A stretch of DNA of 64,000 bases from Bacillus sp. es.036 (GCF_002563635.1 NZ_PDIZ01000001.1:1612001-1676000); one strand, 5' to 3'; positions 9,338 to 17,702 are shown, counted from the stretch's first letter. Program-made: numbers and translations. The notes: generated by a model from the sequence alone, not told the origin.

Positions 9338-10117
9338 TTACTTGAGAAAGTTCGAAAGTATGGGCAGTAGTTTTTTTCCGTTAACCATATGGTCTTGCTT
9401 TGCAAGTTGTACAAACTTTGCGTTTGGAATTGCCTTTGTTAGTTTTCGACCAACATTATTTATTGAGGTCGGGCTTTTTTCGCCAACGATTATTTGTGTA
9501 GGTATAGAAATTTGAGTAGCTCGTTCAAGGGGTGGCATATCCTGAGTTAGAGTAATATCATAAGCAAGGGTTGGAGCTAGAGCTTTCGTAGTTTTCCAAC
9601 CAGGAAATAACGGTAAAAATAAAACAAATACTTTTGGCATCCCAATCCCCTTTAAAAAGGTAAGCATTGCTTTTGAATTATTTTCGTTATCGAGAAGTTT
9701 GTATATTTTTTGGCTTAATTTTTTGTATTCGCTTCTTTCCTTCTCATCACTTACATATGGCGTATCATACATAGTTACTTTTTGCACTTTGTTGCCAAGT
9801 CGAAGTGCTGCTTCAAGTGCGATCACAGCACCAGAAGAATGGCCATACAAATGCGCCCTGCCTCCTGCCGCGTCAATCATAGCTTCGATATCTTCGATTT
9901 CACGTTCTATAGAATAAGGGAGTGTGTCACCACTATCGCCGCGTCCACGGCGGTCGTAATTGTAAACTGTGAATTCAGAGGCAAATATTTTGGCATCTCG
10001 CACTATGGGCTTAAATGAGCGATGACAGCTTGCTCCTGTTATGTAAATGAGCGCTGGACCATTACCGTAGACATCATATGCCAAAGTTGTGCCGTCTTTT
10101 GAATGGGTTATTTTCAT
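9338..10117 (-). CDS. Alpha/beta hydrolase
   Basis: A 259-residue alpha/beta-fold hydrolase with the nucleophile elbow GHSSG (Ser in the GXSXG motif near residue 95), a putative acid in VGEKSPTS and the catalytic His in KQDHMVNG. The substrate is unknown; relatives include esterases and haloperoxidase-like enzymes. The ATG at 10115-10117 is preferred over an upstream GTG because AAGG lies eight bases before it. It is the last ordinary gene before the cassette array, and I see no array site between its stop and the LVIVD remnant. Confidence 0.8.
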   Translation of the reverse strand: MKITHSKDGTTLAYDVYGNGPALIYITGASCHRSFKPIVRDAKIFASEFTVYNYDRRGRGDSGDTLPYSIEREIEDIEAMIDAAGGRAHLYGHSSGAVIALEAALRLGNKVQKVTMYDTPYVSDEKERSEYKKLSQKIYKLLDNENNSKAMLTFLKGIGMPKVFVLFLPLFPGWKTTKALAPTLAYDITLTQDMPPLERATQISIPTQIIVGEKSPTSINNVGRKLTKAIPNAKFVQLAKQDHMVNGKKLLPILSNFLK

Positions 10118-10477
10118 ATACCTCACCTTCCCCTCAAAAAATGGATGAATTTATCTATCTATATCTTTCAACGCTTCAATCACTATACTGCTTACACATA
10201 CATTGAAATACATAAACATTATTTTCTGCATCACCCCTGCTCTTTTGAAATAAGAGGTTTACTTGTTGGAGATAAGCTCCCAGATTGCTTATAAGGAATT
10301 TATATTAGATCAGTTTCTAGAGTCCATCGTAAACGTCTAACCCACTCCTGTCTAACTTCCTAAGGTGCTCAACTGAAGAGTGAATATTATACTCACAAAA
10401 GTCCTAATTCGCTCCAATATTTTGATACAATGTAATTAACAATAACTCGAAGTATTTGCAGAAAGGATTAATTCACT
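10118..10477. other. Intergenic left edge of the cassette array
   Basis: A 360-bp stretch with no convincing gene. It holds the first, degenerate array site (10276-10293) and the leader of the plus-strand gene at 10478. A short plus-strand frame at 10103-10294 has no ribosome site and overlaps the hydrolase start. Confidence 0.5.
10276..10293 (+). repeat. Cassette site 1 (degenerate)
   Basis: GATAAGCTCC then CAGATTGCTTAT. It resembles the right half of the common hairpin plus core, and is the leftmost copy found. Confidence 0.45.
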
Positions 10478-10873
10478 TTGGTATTTGTTTTAAGGATGAT
10501 AGCAGCTTTTCTTTCATCAACTATTGCAGGAGTGTATATCGTAGGTGACCTCTTATCTGGTATATTTATTTTTTTACCCATCTTTATCCTTGTTGCAGTT
10601 CCTGTTTCGCTCTTTGTTGATAGATTTAGTGAAGAAAGAAAAAGCAAGCAAAGAATGTATATTATGAAGCTCTTTTATTACTTTATATCAGGTATTTTAG
10701 CAGGTTGTTTAATGATTGTTATGTTTGGTATAGGCGGCGATTTTACAACCATAGATATGCCTTCAGTAATATTAATCACTCTATGCTGCTCAATATTATA
10801 TTATCATTTTCTTCTATTGCTTAAAAAATGGCTAAAATGGTATAAAAACGTCCCATTGCCTGTCTCAAAATAA
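10478..10873 (+). CDS. Small polytopic membrane protein, unknown
   Basis: A 131-residue protein with about four membrane helices and a basic C-terminus; I do not recognise the family. The TTG start has AAAGGA ten bases upstream. It is one of only five plus-strand genes in the array and carries its own terminator just after the stop. Confidence 0.6.
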   Translation: MVFVLRMIAAFLSSTIAGVYIVGDLLSGIFIFLPIFILVAVPVSLFVDRFSEERKSKQRMYIMKLFYYFISGILAGCLMIVMFGIGGDFTTIDMPSVILITLCCSILYYHFLLLLKKWLKWYKNVPLPVSK

Positions 10874-10908
10874 GGTAGAGAACATCCTAGATGGATATTC
10901 TCTACCTT
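10872..10908 (+). terminator. Intrinsic terminator
   Basis: An 11-bp stem AAGGTAGAGAA / TTCTCTACCTT overlapping the stop codon of the plus-strand membrane protein gene. Confidence 0.8.
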
Positions 10909-10964
10909 ATCTCTATCCTGGGAAACGCATAAGAACAATAAGGGTTTATAGGTCTTGCAGAATC

Positions 10965-10981
10965 ACTCCGAGATTATGGAA
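10965..10981 (+). repeat. Cassette site 2
   Basis: Core ACTCCGAGATTATGGAA, 15 bp from the stop of the lipoprotein gene at 10997. Confidence 0.75.
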
Positions 10982-10996
10982 TATCTCAAAACTGAT

Positions 10997-11443
10997 TTAT
11001 TTTTCAAATTCGATGTTTGGTAGAAGCGTAAGATTAACTTGTTTGTTTAAAATATTTGTTACATCTTTTACCGACCCTTTTTCCAATTGGTATGTTAGGC
11101 TATCTTCTGGTAAAAGACTTTGAATAAATCCTTCTCCATCTTCAGTAATCCATAAATGAAATCCTTTATTATTGCTTCCTGCAATAATAAGATCGTAGGT
11201 CAATACTGAAGGGGTTTTAATAACCTTTTGATCATCAAGTTCTTTTGCATTGTTGGTGGCACCAACGAATACATCTACTTCTTCTTTCTCTTTAAACGCT
11301 ACTTCTTCTGATTGTGTTTCATTTCCTATCCAAAAGCTTGCTTCTACTTTTTCAACATTTTCTAATTCATTTGTTGAACAGGCGCTTAGAGATATTGAAA
11401 GTATAAGTATAAGTATAATCATAATCAATAAATTTCTTTTCAT
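10997..11443 (-). CDS. Predicted lipoprotein, unknown function
   Basis: 148 residues with a lipoprotein signal (hydrophobic stretch then SLSAC, lipidated Cys22) and an acidic extracellular domain. No family recognised. AGGAGG precedes the ATG. It fills the cassette between sites 2 and 3. Confidence 0.7.
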   Translation of the reverse strand: MKRNLLIMIILILILSISLSACSTNELENVEKVEASFWIGNETQSEEVAFKEKEEVDVFVGATNNAKELDDQKVIKTPSVLTYDLIIAGSNNKGFHLWITEDGEGFIQSLLPEDSLTYQLEKGSVKDVTNILNKQVNLTLLPNIEFEK

Positions 11444-11512
11444 TATTTGTCCTCCTGGTTATTCTACAATCCTTCCTAAAGCCTACATAGACTTACAATT
11501 TATTACGCAAAC

Positions 11513-11529
11513 GCTCCGATTTAACAGAA
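11513..11529 (+). repeat. Cassette site 3
   Basis: Core GCTCCGATTTAACAGAA, preceded by the CCTAAAGCCTACAT-type left arm (from about 11475). Confidence 0.75.
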
Positions 11530-11558
11530 CAATGGACTCAATTCCATATTCTTGAGTT

Positions 11559-11574
11559 GCCCGATAATCTGGAA
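11559..11574 (+). repeat. Cassette site 4 (degenerate)
   Basis: Core GCCCGATAATCTGGAA followed by GACTTGATACCGAGATAG, the usual right flank. Site 51 has the same TTGAGTTGCCC lead-in. Confidence 0.55.
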
Positions 11575-11710
11575 GACTTGATACCGAGATAGATCTTGAA
11601 GTAGATTTTAAACTAAAGCACCAGTTAGACTAAAGGATTAACAACGGTGACGGTGAACTCTATAATAATTAATGGGATTTTTTAGTTTAAAAAACTAAAG
11701 GAGGATTCTA

Positions 11711-12160
11711 ATGAATAATATTTTCGAGATCAAGCATACAGATGAAATATTAAATCGTATCGAAAACTTAAATGTAAATTCACAAGCAAAATGGGGTGAA
11801 ATGGATGTTTCTCAAATGTTAGCTCATTGCACATCTTTCCAAGATATCGCAATGGGAGATTCTTTCCCTAAAAGAGGTTTGTTAGGATTATTAGTAGGTA
11901 GATTTGCAAAACCCATCTTTTATAATGACAAACCTTTAGACCAAAATATGCCGACTACTCCAACCATTTTAATTACATCTAAAAGAGATTTTGAAGTTGA
12001 AAGAGAAAAACTAAAACAAAAAATAATAACATTTCAAAAGAATGGACCAGAGTCTTGTACAGATCATCCACATCCTTTTTTCGGAAAACTTACTTCCGAA
12101 CAATGGGGAAAAGGCATCTACAAGCATCTTGACCACCATTTAAAACAATTTGGAGTTTAG
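11711..12160 (+). CDS. DUF1569 (DinB-like) protein
   Basis: A 149-residue protein of the DUF1569 family, related to the DinB/YfiT four-helix metal-binding fold. Clues are MLAHC near residue 36 and the C-terminal block FFGKLTSEQWGKGIYKHLDHHLKQFG, where the two His residues are the expected metal ligands. The function of the family is unknown; DinB-like proteins include thiol-dependent transferases. AAAGGAGG at 11697-11704 fixes the ATG. It is a plus-strand cassette gene. Confidence 0.8.
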   Translation: MNNIFEIKHTDEILNRIENLNVNSQAKWGEMDVSQMLAHCTSFQDIAMGDSFPKRGLLGLLVGRFAKPIFYNDKPLDQNMPTTPTILITSKRDFEVEREKLKQKIITFQKNGPESCTDHPHPFFGKLTSEQWGKGIYKHLDHHLKQFGV

Positions 12161-12268
12161 TGGCAGGAGTTTAAATATACCGTACCATCTTAAACTAACC
12201 TGCTTTGTCAATAGCCCTGATATTCCTTGTGCTTATATAAAAAAGAGCTAGGACTCTATTGAAGAATC

Positions 12269-12285
12269 GCTCCGAGATTGCTTAA
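12269..12285 (+). repeat. Cassette site 5
   Basis: Core GCTCCGAGATTGCTTAA. Confidence 0.8.
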
Positions 12286-12308
12286 TAACTTTTTATTTTC
12301 TTTTAGAA

Positions 12309-12503
12309 TTACTTTGTCGTCTCTTTTTTCTCTTTCCAATGACTTACAATAAGACTTGAAGAGAAAATTAACAATAGCAACATAAAAATTGAGGAGATTA
12401 GTGATATAATTCCTGTTTGATTACTAATGTCATTATAGAGTTCAAACAAAAAACAAGGAATTAACAGTATGCTTATTACAAATATAAGAACTTCAACTTT
12501 CAC
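12309..12503 (-). CDS. Two-helix membrane protein, unknown
   Basis: 64 residues with two membrane helices and a charged tail (KEKKETTK). The GTG at 12501-12503 is preferred, with GGGGGG eight bases upstream; an earlier GTG would add six residues. No family recognised. Confidence 0.55.
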   Translation of the reverse strand: MKVEVLIFVISILLIPCFLFELYNDISNQTGIISLISSIFMLLLLIFSSSLIVSHWKEKKETTK

Positions 12504-12598
12504 CTTTCGTACCCCCCACATTACAAATTTTCCCTTTTGATTATATCCATTCTACGGATGGGCATGTAAATTGTTTCACTAAATTTCCAAAATTTACA

Positions 12599-12691
12599 AT
12601 ACAAATTGTTTCAAAAAATCCGCATAACTCAATCTTTAATTCCAGCTAAAAGGAGCCTATCTTATTAAAGATAAGCTCCGAGATAATTGAA
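12599..12691 (+). repeat. Cassette site 6 (long form)
   Basis: Left arm AATTGTTTCAAA, then AACTCAATCTTT, the GGAGCCTATCT..AGATAAGCTCC hairpin, and core GCTCCGAGATAATTGAA at 12675-12691. Confidence 0.85.
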
Positions 12692-12719
12692 TATGAGATA
12701 AAACTTATTTCTGTCGAAT

Positions 12720-12950
12720 TCACCACTCAATATCTTCATAAATATCAGAGATAAATCTTCCATCAACTTTACCCTCTTCGAACAATTGTGTCGCTGTACT
12801 AAACTCTTGAGTAACTGAGCCTTTTACTTTTGTTAAGTAAAATCTCTCTTCATCTTGGCTAATCCAATATTCATTATTTCCATATTTGAAATTGTACTCT
12901 TCTCCAATTTGAATTCCATTTTGAAACTCTTTGAACTGATCTTTAGTCAT
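12720..12950 (-). CDS. Small soluble hypothetical protein
   Basis: 76 acidic residues, predicted beta-rich, rich in Phe, Tyr and Glu, no signal or membrane segment. GGAGTGATGAA precedes the ATG. Not recognised. Confidence 0.6.
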   Translation of the reverse strand: MTKDQFKEFQNGIQIGEEYNFKYGNNEYWISQDEERFYLTKVKGSVTQEFSTATQLFEEGKVDGRFISDIYEDIEW

Positions 12951-13046
12951 TTCATCACTCCATTCAAGGGTTTCAACTAGAGCTTGTAAAAATCTAAACG
13001 AAAATATTGAGAAATAGAGTTGATATTCATGTTTTATCCAACATTA

Positions 13047-13063
13047 GCTCAGATTTACTTGAA
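13047..13063 (+). repeat. Cassette site 7 (degenerate)
   Basis: GCTCAGATTTACTTGAA followed by GACTCGTATTCGAAG, the usual right flank. Confidence 0.5.
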
Positions 13064-13115
13064 GACTCGTATTCGAAGCAATCAGATATATTTTGCTGGA
13101 AATTCTTACTCAGGT

Positions 13116-13352
13116 TTACGCTAGATTACTTAAAAAAGTAGAAATCCCAACGAAAATACTAAATCCAGCAACAAGGAATGATGTGAAAGCGACTGGTTTT
13201 CGTTTTTGAAATTCAGTAACCCCCATAACAAGAAACATTCCACCCATTGATAGCATTAAATAAGGCAATATAATTTCAGCTGTTCCAGTTATCAAACCAT
13301 AAATAGATAGAGAAACTACAATAGTTGCCAAAATTATTCTAATTATTTTCAC
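13116..13352 (-). CDS. DUF3953-like membrane protein
   Basis: 78 residues with two to three helices and the internal motif VMGVTEFQKRK. It is a clear paralogue of the protein at 25427-25657, which has VMGIEEFQKERK. The family is known only as DUF3953 in Bacillales and its role is unknown. The GTG at 13350-13352 is preferred, with GGGGGAA upstream. Confidence 0.65.
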   Translation of the reverse strand: MKIIRIILATIVVSLSIYGLITGTAEIILPYLMLSMGGMFLVMGVTEFQKRKPVAFTSFLVAGFSIFVGISTFLSNLA

Positions 13353-13441
13353 CAGCACTTCCCCCGCAATAATGAAATTAGGTACTTTACTAAAGTCCCC
13401 TGTAATTCAGTAAAAATGAGCGCAAACCTCTCTAGATTAAC

Positions 13442-13458
13442 GCTACGATTTAATTGAA
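13442..13458 (+). repeat. Cassette site 8
   Basis: Core GCTACGATTTAATTGAA, one mismatch in the GCTCCGA block. Confidence 0.65.
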
Positions 13459-13526
13459 TAATCTCTAGTTTTAATCTCTCAATTCTATTTAGTAAGAAAA
13501 TAAAATTTCGCTTCTTTAACATATGT

Positions 13527-13685
13527 TTATTTTTTATAATCTGGATTAATATATTTCTTTAATATACTTGGATTTACGAACCGTATTGAAACTACTTCCC
13601 CACAATCCAAACAGACAGTTAGTTCTTTTTCAAACTCTGGTACTTTTACAAGTGAATCTCCACCACAGCTTTTGCATTGTTGCAT
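13527..13685 (-). CDS. Mini zinc-ribbon protein (52 aa)
   Basis: Too short for a normal gene caller. It encodes 52 residues beginning MQQCKSCGGD with a second pair CLDCG near residue 25, so four Cys form one zinc ribbon; the tail is basic. The function is unknown; such peptides bind nucleic acid or protein. GGGGAGATATAAG precedes the ATG. It is the only gene in its cassette (sites 8-9). Confidence 0.65.
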   Translation of the reverse strand: MQQCKSCGGDSLVKVPEFEKELTVCLDCGEVVSIRFVNPSILKKYINPDYKK

Positions 13686-13823
13686 CTTATATCTCCCCAC
13701 CCTTGAAGGTATTTGTTTTTCATTATTTAATAAATTCCATTTAAATGGGCATTAAACCCTTTCGAAGTATACTGTCCTAGTATTAAATTAAACAAAAAGG
13801 AACGTAATCCTTTTCAAATCAAC

Positions 13824-13840
13824 GCTCCGATATTATTGAA
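13824..13840 (+). repeat. Cassette site 9
   Basis: Core GCTCCGATATTATTGAA. Confidence 0.8.
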
Positions 13841-13857
13841 GATGTGCTGCTACATAA

Positions 13858-14157
13858 TTAGTTAATTAACCCTTGCGCCAACCATTGATCAAAATACTTT
13901 TGATAGCCCATTTCAGTGGCTGTGGCTGTCATTGTATATTCCTTATCCTTAATCTTAAAGGTATGCAACCCTGACAGAGCTTCATAAGTTGGGTTTGTTT
14001 TAACATCACCGAAAAGTGTTTCGAAAGTAATCACATCAACTGAATTTGTCGTTCCGTCTTCCGAGGTTTCAAGAAGAATAAAATCAACTTTTCCATACTC
14101 ACTATTGTCCTTAAATATCAAACCAGCTTTCTTTAATGACATATATAATTGATCCAT
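13858..14157 (-). CDS. Soluble hypothetical protein
   Basis: 99 residues, mixed alpha/beta, with no signal peptide or recognised domain. GGGGAGCC precedes the ATG. Single gene of its cassette. Confidence 0.6.
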   Translation of the reverse strand: MDQLYMSLKKAGLIFKDNSEYGKVDFILLETSEDGTTNSVDVITFETLFGDVKTNPTYEALSGLHTFKIKDKEYTMTATATEMGYQKYFDQWLAQGLIN

Positions 14158-14249
14158 ACTTTGGCTCCCCTCCCTTGTTAGTGCATTTATGAGTTACTCT
14201 TGATTTTCCTTTTTTACCTTGATTACTCTTGAACACTCACCGAGTCTTC

Positions 14250-14345
14250 AATACCAATTATTTCAAATCAGTATGAATAACTCAATCTTTCATTTCACAT
14301 CAAAAGGAGCCTATCTAATTACAGATAAGCTCCGAGATACTGGAA
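14250..14345 (+). repeat. Cassette site 10 (long form)
   Basis: AATACCAATTATTTCAAAT arm, hairpin GGAGCCTATCT..AGATAAGCTCC, core GCTCCGAGATACTGGAA at 14329-14345. Left boundary of the duplicated 312-bp cassette. Confidence 0.88.
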
Positions 14346-14376
14346 GATGGTAAAAAACGATCCTTCTGTCTTAAGG

Positions 14377-14568
14377 TTAAGACTTTTCTTCTTTTGATAA
14401 CAGTCCAACAATGAACATGACAATAGCATATATAATAATCGTAGTTATTAATAAAGTTAATGGATTAAAATGATCATGCAAAAATGGGGACAAAACTATT
14501 ACTATCACCAATAGTATTGCACCAGCTATTTTTTGGTTTTTCTTCTTTTTTGCAACTTCCATTTTCAA
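14377..14568 (-). CDS. Two-helix membrane protein, copy 1
   Basis: 63 residues: a basic N-terminus (MEVAKKKKNQK) and two helices split by a short HDHFNP loop. The TTG start has GGGAGG six bases upstream. A nearly identical protein is encoded at 48900-49091 in an equal-length cassette. Function unknown. Confidence 0.7.
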   Translation of the reverse strand: MKMEVAKKKKNQKIAGAILLVIVIVLSPFLHDHFNPLTLLITTIIIYAIVMFIVGLLSKEEKS

Positions 14569-14640
14569 TGATAACCTCCCTTTATTCCTGGGTTGCTCTT
14601 AAATAATGAAATAGCTGCAAAGACACCTTACTCAACATTC

Positions 14641-14657
14641 GCTCCGAGATTATGGAA
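14641..14657 (+). repeat. Cassette site 11
   Basis: Core GCTCCGAGATTATGGAA. Left boundary of the duplicated 382-bp cassette. Confidence 0.85.
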
Positions 14658-14701
14658 GACTTGATTTCTACATATTTTCAAATAAAAGTATATTATATAT
14701 A

Positions 14702-14776
14702 CTACTTTAAAAGAAGCCATATCACTACTAAGATGATAGCTATTATCCCCCAAAACAAAACTTGTTTATTTCTCAA
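14702..14776 (-). CDS. 24-residue membrane peptide, copy 1
   Basis: A tiny frame (MRNKQVLFWGIIAIILVVIW then LLLK) forming one hydrophobic helix with a basic N-terminus. The TTG start lies behind AAGGAAGGTGAAAGA. It is followed upstream on the same strand by the 57-residue gene at 14808 and repeated in the twin cassette at 27826. Small size limits certainty, but conservation of both frames in the two copies supports it. Confidence 0.5.
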   Translation of the reverse strand: MRNKQVLFWGIIAIILVVIWLLLK

Positions 14777-14807
14777 TCTTTCACCTTCCTTCAAAGTAAG
14801 TGATCAT

Positions 14808-14981
14808 CTAAGTTGATCGTTGTTTTCTTTTTTTATTTCGTCCAATTAAAATAGCAATGAATAGGCAGCCTAGCCCTACTATATTCATAATGATATTACC
14901 TAAGTTGCCTAAGTCATTAATTTTCAACCCGACTAAAAAACCACCAATCAAAATAAGTGGAATAACTATAAAAAATCTCAA
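14808..14981 (-). CDS. 57-residue two-helix membrane protein, copy 1
   Basis: Starts MRFFIVIPLILIGGFLVG, then a short hydrophilic loop (KINDLGN), a second helix and a strongly basic tail (GRNKKRKQRST). TTG start with GGGGG upstream. Twin at 27932-28105. Not recognised; the architecture resembles small stress or toxin-like membrane peptides, but nothing proves that. Confidence 0.6.
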   Translation of the reverse strand: MRFFIVIPLILIGGFLVGLKINDLGNLGNIIMNIVGLGCLFIAILIGRNKKRKQRST

Positions 14982-15022
14982 AATTATTCCCCCGAACCTA
15001 TTATTATGTTTACTACAGAATT

Positions 15023-15039
15023 GCTCCGAGATTGTTGAA
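15023..15039 (+). repeat. Cassette site 12
   Basis: Core GCTCCGAGATTGTTGAA. Right boundary of the 382-bp cassette; identity with the twin stops inside this core. Confidence 0.85.
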
Positions 15040-15041
15040 TA

Positions 15042-15374
15042 TCAACTGATTATTTTTCCTTTTTTACTAAGTAAAAAAAAGATGATTGGATTAATAATAC
15101 TAAAAATTAAAATGATCAAGAACATATAAGTAGTCATTTCATCGCCACCTAAACCTAGTTCATCAACAATTATTGCATCATAGTATAGTAATTGACTAGA
15201 TGCAATCACTGAAACGATTGATAGTCCAATAACTGATAAACTCTCAGCTTTTATCTTTAGTTGAGGTACAGTGATGATTAACAACAGAAAGAAATTAGCT
15301 ACAATAAATGTTACAAAAATGGGTCTCAATAAAGTGAATACACCTGCAATTTCAAACGAATTGTATGTATACAT
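15042..15374 (-). CDS. Polytopic membrane protein, unknown
   Basis: 110 residues with three or four membrane helices and a basic end (SKKGKIIS). GGAGGATTTCT precedes the ATG. The stop codon is only 2 bp from the site 12 core. No family recognised. Confidence 0.6.
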   Translation of the reverse strand: MYTYNSFEIAGVFTLLRPIFVTFIVANFFLLLIITVPQLKIKAESLSVIGLSIVSVIASSQLLYYDAIIVDELGLGGDEMTTYMFLIILIFSIINPIIFFLLSKKGKIIS

Positions 15375-15412
15375 AGAAATCCTCCATCATTTTCATTCGT
15401 AGTCCCGCACTC

Positions 15413-15508
15413 TAATTCCAATTATTTCAAACCGATGAGCATAACTCAATCTTTTATTTCAACTAAAAGGAGCCTATCTTATTACAGATAAGCTCCGAGA
15501 TTGCTTAA
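15413..15508 (+). repeat. Cassette site 13 (long form)
   Basis: AATTCCAATTATTTCAAA arm, AACTCAATCTTT, hairpin, core GCTCCGAGATTGCTTAA at 15492-15508. Confidence 0.85.
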
Positions 15509-15575
15509 GACTCGTAGTATCTATTGTATGCACTAATAGTAACTCCACTGAAATTGAAAAAAGCTGCTCTCAATT

Positions 15576-15755
15576 CTATTTTTCTTTCTTTCGGAAATAT
15601 TTCCATTTGTATGCGGTACTTAATGCCAATAAAGCGATAATTAGAAAGGACTTAAAATAAGGGTTTGATACTGTGAAATATACGAAAAAAGTAGATATTA
15701 CTATAAATAAGTAAACAAGTAATAAAGATAAAGGTAAAGGCTTATCTGACTTCAA
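15576..15755 (-). CDS. 59-residue two-helix membrane protein
   Basis: Begins MKSDKPLPLSLLLVYLFIVI, has a second helix (SFLIIALLALSTAY) and a basic aromatic tail (KWKYFRKKEK). The TTG start has GAGGTGA at good distance. Single gene between sites 13 and 14. Not recognised. Confidence 0.6.
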   Translation of the reverse strand: MKSDKPLPLSLLLVYLFIVISTFFVYFTVSNPYFKSFLIIALLALSTAYKWKYFRKKEK

Positions 15756-15854
15756 AGTATCACCTCTTTAAATTAATTATTTATAGTCTCTTTCTAATAC
15801 AGTAACAAAGGAGTAAGATGACTTAATTCTCCTACCAACATTCCAGAATCATCT

Positions 15855-15911
15855 CCTAAACCTACATTGAGAGCTTACTTTTTATTAAGTAAACGCTCCG
15901 ATTTAATGGAA
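15855..15911 (+). repeat. Cassette site 14 (short form)
   Basis: CCTAAACCTACATTG arm, hairpin GAGCTTACTT..AAGTAAACGCTC, core GCTCCGATTTAATGGAA at 15895-15911. Confidence 0.85.
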
Positions 15912-15925
15912 GAACGAAACATTCA

Positions 15926-16174
15926 TTATATTAAGGATACGTATAATTCTTCTAGAACTGCTAGGGACATAATAATAGCGGTACCTATATAAAAATAGCC
16001 ACTTTTAACTTCACTATTCTTTACTTTTTCAATTCCTGTCAGCAGAAAAAACACTATTAAAAATGAAAAAATTATAGATATGGGTAATTCAATGGCTTTA
16101 ATAAAAAAATGTGTAATACCCACCCCAATTCCAATAATAGCGAGTATATAATTTACTATTTTTAAAAGCTCCAC
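15926..16174 (-). CDS. Small membrane protein, unknown
   Basis: 82 residues with three hydrophobic segments. The GTG start is preceded by GGAGGGATAAAT. Not recognised. Confidence 0.6.
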   Translation of the reverse strand: MELLKIVNYILAIIGIGVGITHFFIKAIELPISIIFSFLIVFFLLTGIEKVKNSEVKSGYFYIGTAIIMSLAVLEELYVSLI

Positions 16175-16295
16175 ATTTATCCCTCCTAACTTTCTTGAAG
16201 AGCAAATAGGTTATTAGACGGGAATTCAGGCTTATTCCATTAATGCTGCCCGTAATTAACTTAAAAGAAAAGAGCATAGTCCTTTCTAGATTAAA

Positions 16296-16312
16296 GCTCC
16301 GATATTCTAGAA
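16296..16312 (+). repeat. Cassette site 15
   Basis: Core GCTCCGATATTCTAGAA; left stem AGAGCATAG pairs with the AAAGCTC side. Confidence 0.8.
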
Positions 16313-16362
16313 GACTTAGTTTCAAGATAAATTAGTACTTTAGCATTCTAAAGATACTTAAA

Positions 16363-16998
16363 TCATCTTAAAGGATACACTAAATCTATATTATTAACTT
16401 TCTTTAATGATTGGTAATACCAGTAATTATGATCAGCACCATGAATACAAAGAATTCTCTTATCAGGATACATCTCAATTGTATTCTTCACCCTAGAAAG
16501 CATAATATAATGTCTAGAATTCCACACAATGTCTTGAACATCAGGGTTAATAGTTTGTAACCAATTATACATATCTTTGGTTATAGTGTCGTAATCATAT
16601 GAGTTTAGAGGGATGTTACCAATCTCCCAAGTTGAAAGTTGCTTATCTTGCCACTGTCTTAATTCTAGCTCTAACCTTTGCCTAGTTTCATAATTGTATT
16701 TATCAAACGGTTCTTCTTCAAATACATCCTCTTCGAACCAATTTATCGGGACAAATTCAATGCCCCTCTCTTCGCATAATGGATATATTAAATCAGGATA
16801 TTCATTTTGTGTTTCTCCTAAAATTCCAAAAGGTTCCCCTTCATCTAGATAGAGTTCCCAACTACTCGGATGTACTTCACCACAAATCACATCAGGTTTA
16901 AATTCTGTAATTAACTCCTTTACCAGTGATAAGGGATAATTATACTTTTTTTGCATTTCTTCATCATGTGTCATTCCTAAGATACCTACTACAGTCAA
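16363..16998 (-). CDS. Soluble protein with TraB/ChaN-like features
   Basis: 211 residues, acidic and Trp-rich. The start VVGILGMTHDEEM, the core DVICGEVHPSSWELY and the ending ILCIHGADHNYWYYQSL recall the His/Glu pattern of the ChaN/TraB/EreA superfamily (GxxH, GE, GxxH), some of which are metal hydrolases or heme-binding proteins. This is a resemblance only. The TTG at 16996-16998 is preferred, with GGGAG eight bases upstream. Confidence 0.55.
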   Translation of the reverse strand: MTVVGILGMTHDEEMQKKYNYPLSLVKELITEFKPDVICGEVHPSSWELYLDEGEPFGILGETQNEYPDLIYPLCEERGIEFVPINWFEEDVFEEEPFDKYNYETRQRLELELRQWQDKQLSTWEIGNIPLNSYDYDTITKDMYNWLQTINPDVQDIVWNSRHYIMLSRVKNTIEMYPDKRILCIHGADHNYWYYQSLKKVNNIDLVYPLR

Positions 16999-17069
16999 AA
17001 CAAACACTCCCAAATTTATTGCATGTCACAAACGCTGATATGCATTTCAATTTTCTGTACAATCCATTA

Positions 17070-17164
17070 ATACCAATTATTTCAAACCACTGAAGATAAC
17101 TCAATCGTTTTCTCTAATAAAAAGAAGCCTATCTTTATTGCAGATAAGCTCCGAGATAATAGAA
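17070..17164 (+). repeat. Cassette site 16 (long form)
   Basis: ATTAATACCAATTATTTCAA arm, hairpin, core GCTCCGAGATAATAGAA at 17148-17164. Confidence 0.85.
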
Positions 17165-17189
17165 CAATCGCTTCTCTATGAATTAATAA

Positions 17190-17384
17190 CTAATTTCGAC
17201 TCGCTTTTCTTAAAGTTATAATTATTGTTAATTGATACACTGTAAATGAAATCCCAAGCAAGGCTATAAATATTAGTGATAACAGTGAACTATTGATACT
17301 ATTACTTTTAAGCAATAAAAAAGATACTCCTATCCAAAAAACTATTAACCTTATTATTCTATTTGTTACGTGTGATTTGAACAT
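17190..17384 (-). CDS. Two-helix membrane protein, unknown
   Basis: 64 residues, two helices, basic ends (MFKSHVTNRIIR and LRKASRN). AGGAAG precedes the ATG. Not recognised. Confidence 0.6.
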   Translation of the reverse strand: MFKSHVTNRIIRLIVFWIGVSFLLLKSNSINSSLLSLIFIALLGISFTVYQLTIIITLRKASRN

Positions 17385-17412
17385 TTTACACTTCCTTTAA
17401 TTAACACTCCAA

Positions 17413-17470
17413 CCCTAAACCTACATGGAGCGCTTACTTATTGTTAAGCAAACACTCCGATATTAACGAA
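17413..17470 (+). repeat. Cassette site 17 (short form)
   Basis: CCTAAACCTACATGG arm, hairpin GCGCTTACTT..TTAAGCAAAC, core ACTCCGATATTAACGAA at 17454-17470. Confidence 0.8.
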
Positions 17471-17485
17471 GATTTGACTTTAAGA

Positions 17486-17662
17486 TTAATCCGTATTACC
17501 TCGTTTACTTACCCATGTCACTTCAATTAACCATTTGAAAAATGTTGCACAAATAGAGAAAACTATTATATCTAAAATGGATTCGTTAAAAGATGAAAAC
17601 AACACTTTCCATAATGAAATACCAACGATCATGAATAAGAAGAACCTAAAATAATATAAAAT
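17486..17662 (-). CDS. Two-helix membrane protein, FFLFMIVG family member 1
   Basis: 58 residues with two helices. It belongs to a family of three in this array (also 22264-22425 and the broken 31319-31495), sharing YYFRFFLFMIVGISxWKVLF and ATFFKWLIE. In the other two the aligned start is GTG and ATG; here that codon is ATT at 17660-17662 with GAGGTGAG at the right distance, so translation may start at ATT. A GTG three codons earlier overlaps the ribosome site. Function unknown. Confidence 0.6.
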   Translation of the reverse strand: MLYYFRFFLFMIVGISLWKVLFSSFNESILDIIVFSICATFFKWLIEVTWVSKRGNTD

Positions 17663-17702
17663 CTTACTCACCTCGAATTATTACGTTGTGATTTTTATTA
17701 TT

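Noticed and set aside
10103-10294. 63-residue plus-strand frame at the array left edge
   Set aside because: No ribosome site, overlaps the hydrolase start and contains the degenerate site 1.
16098-16325. 75-residue minus-strand frame overlapping 15926-16174
   Set aside because: It runs across site 15 and overlaps a better gene with a proper ribosome site.
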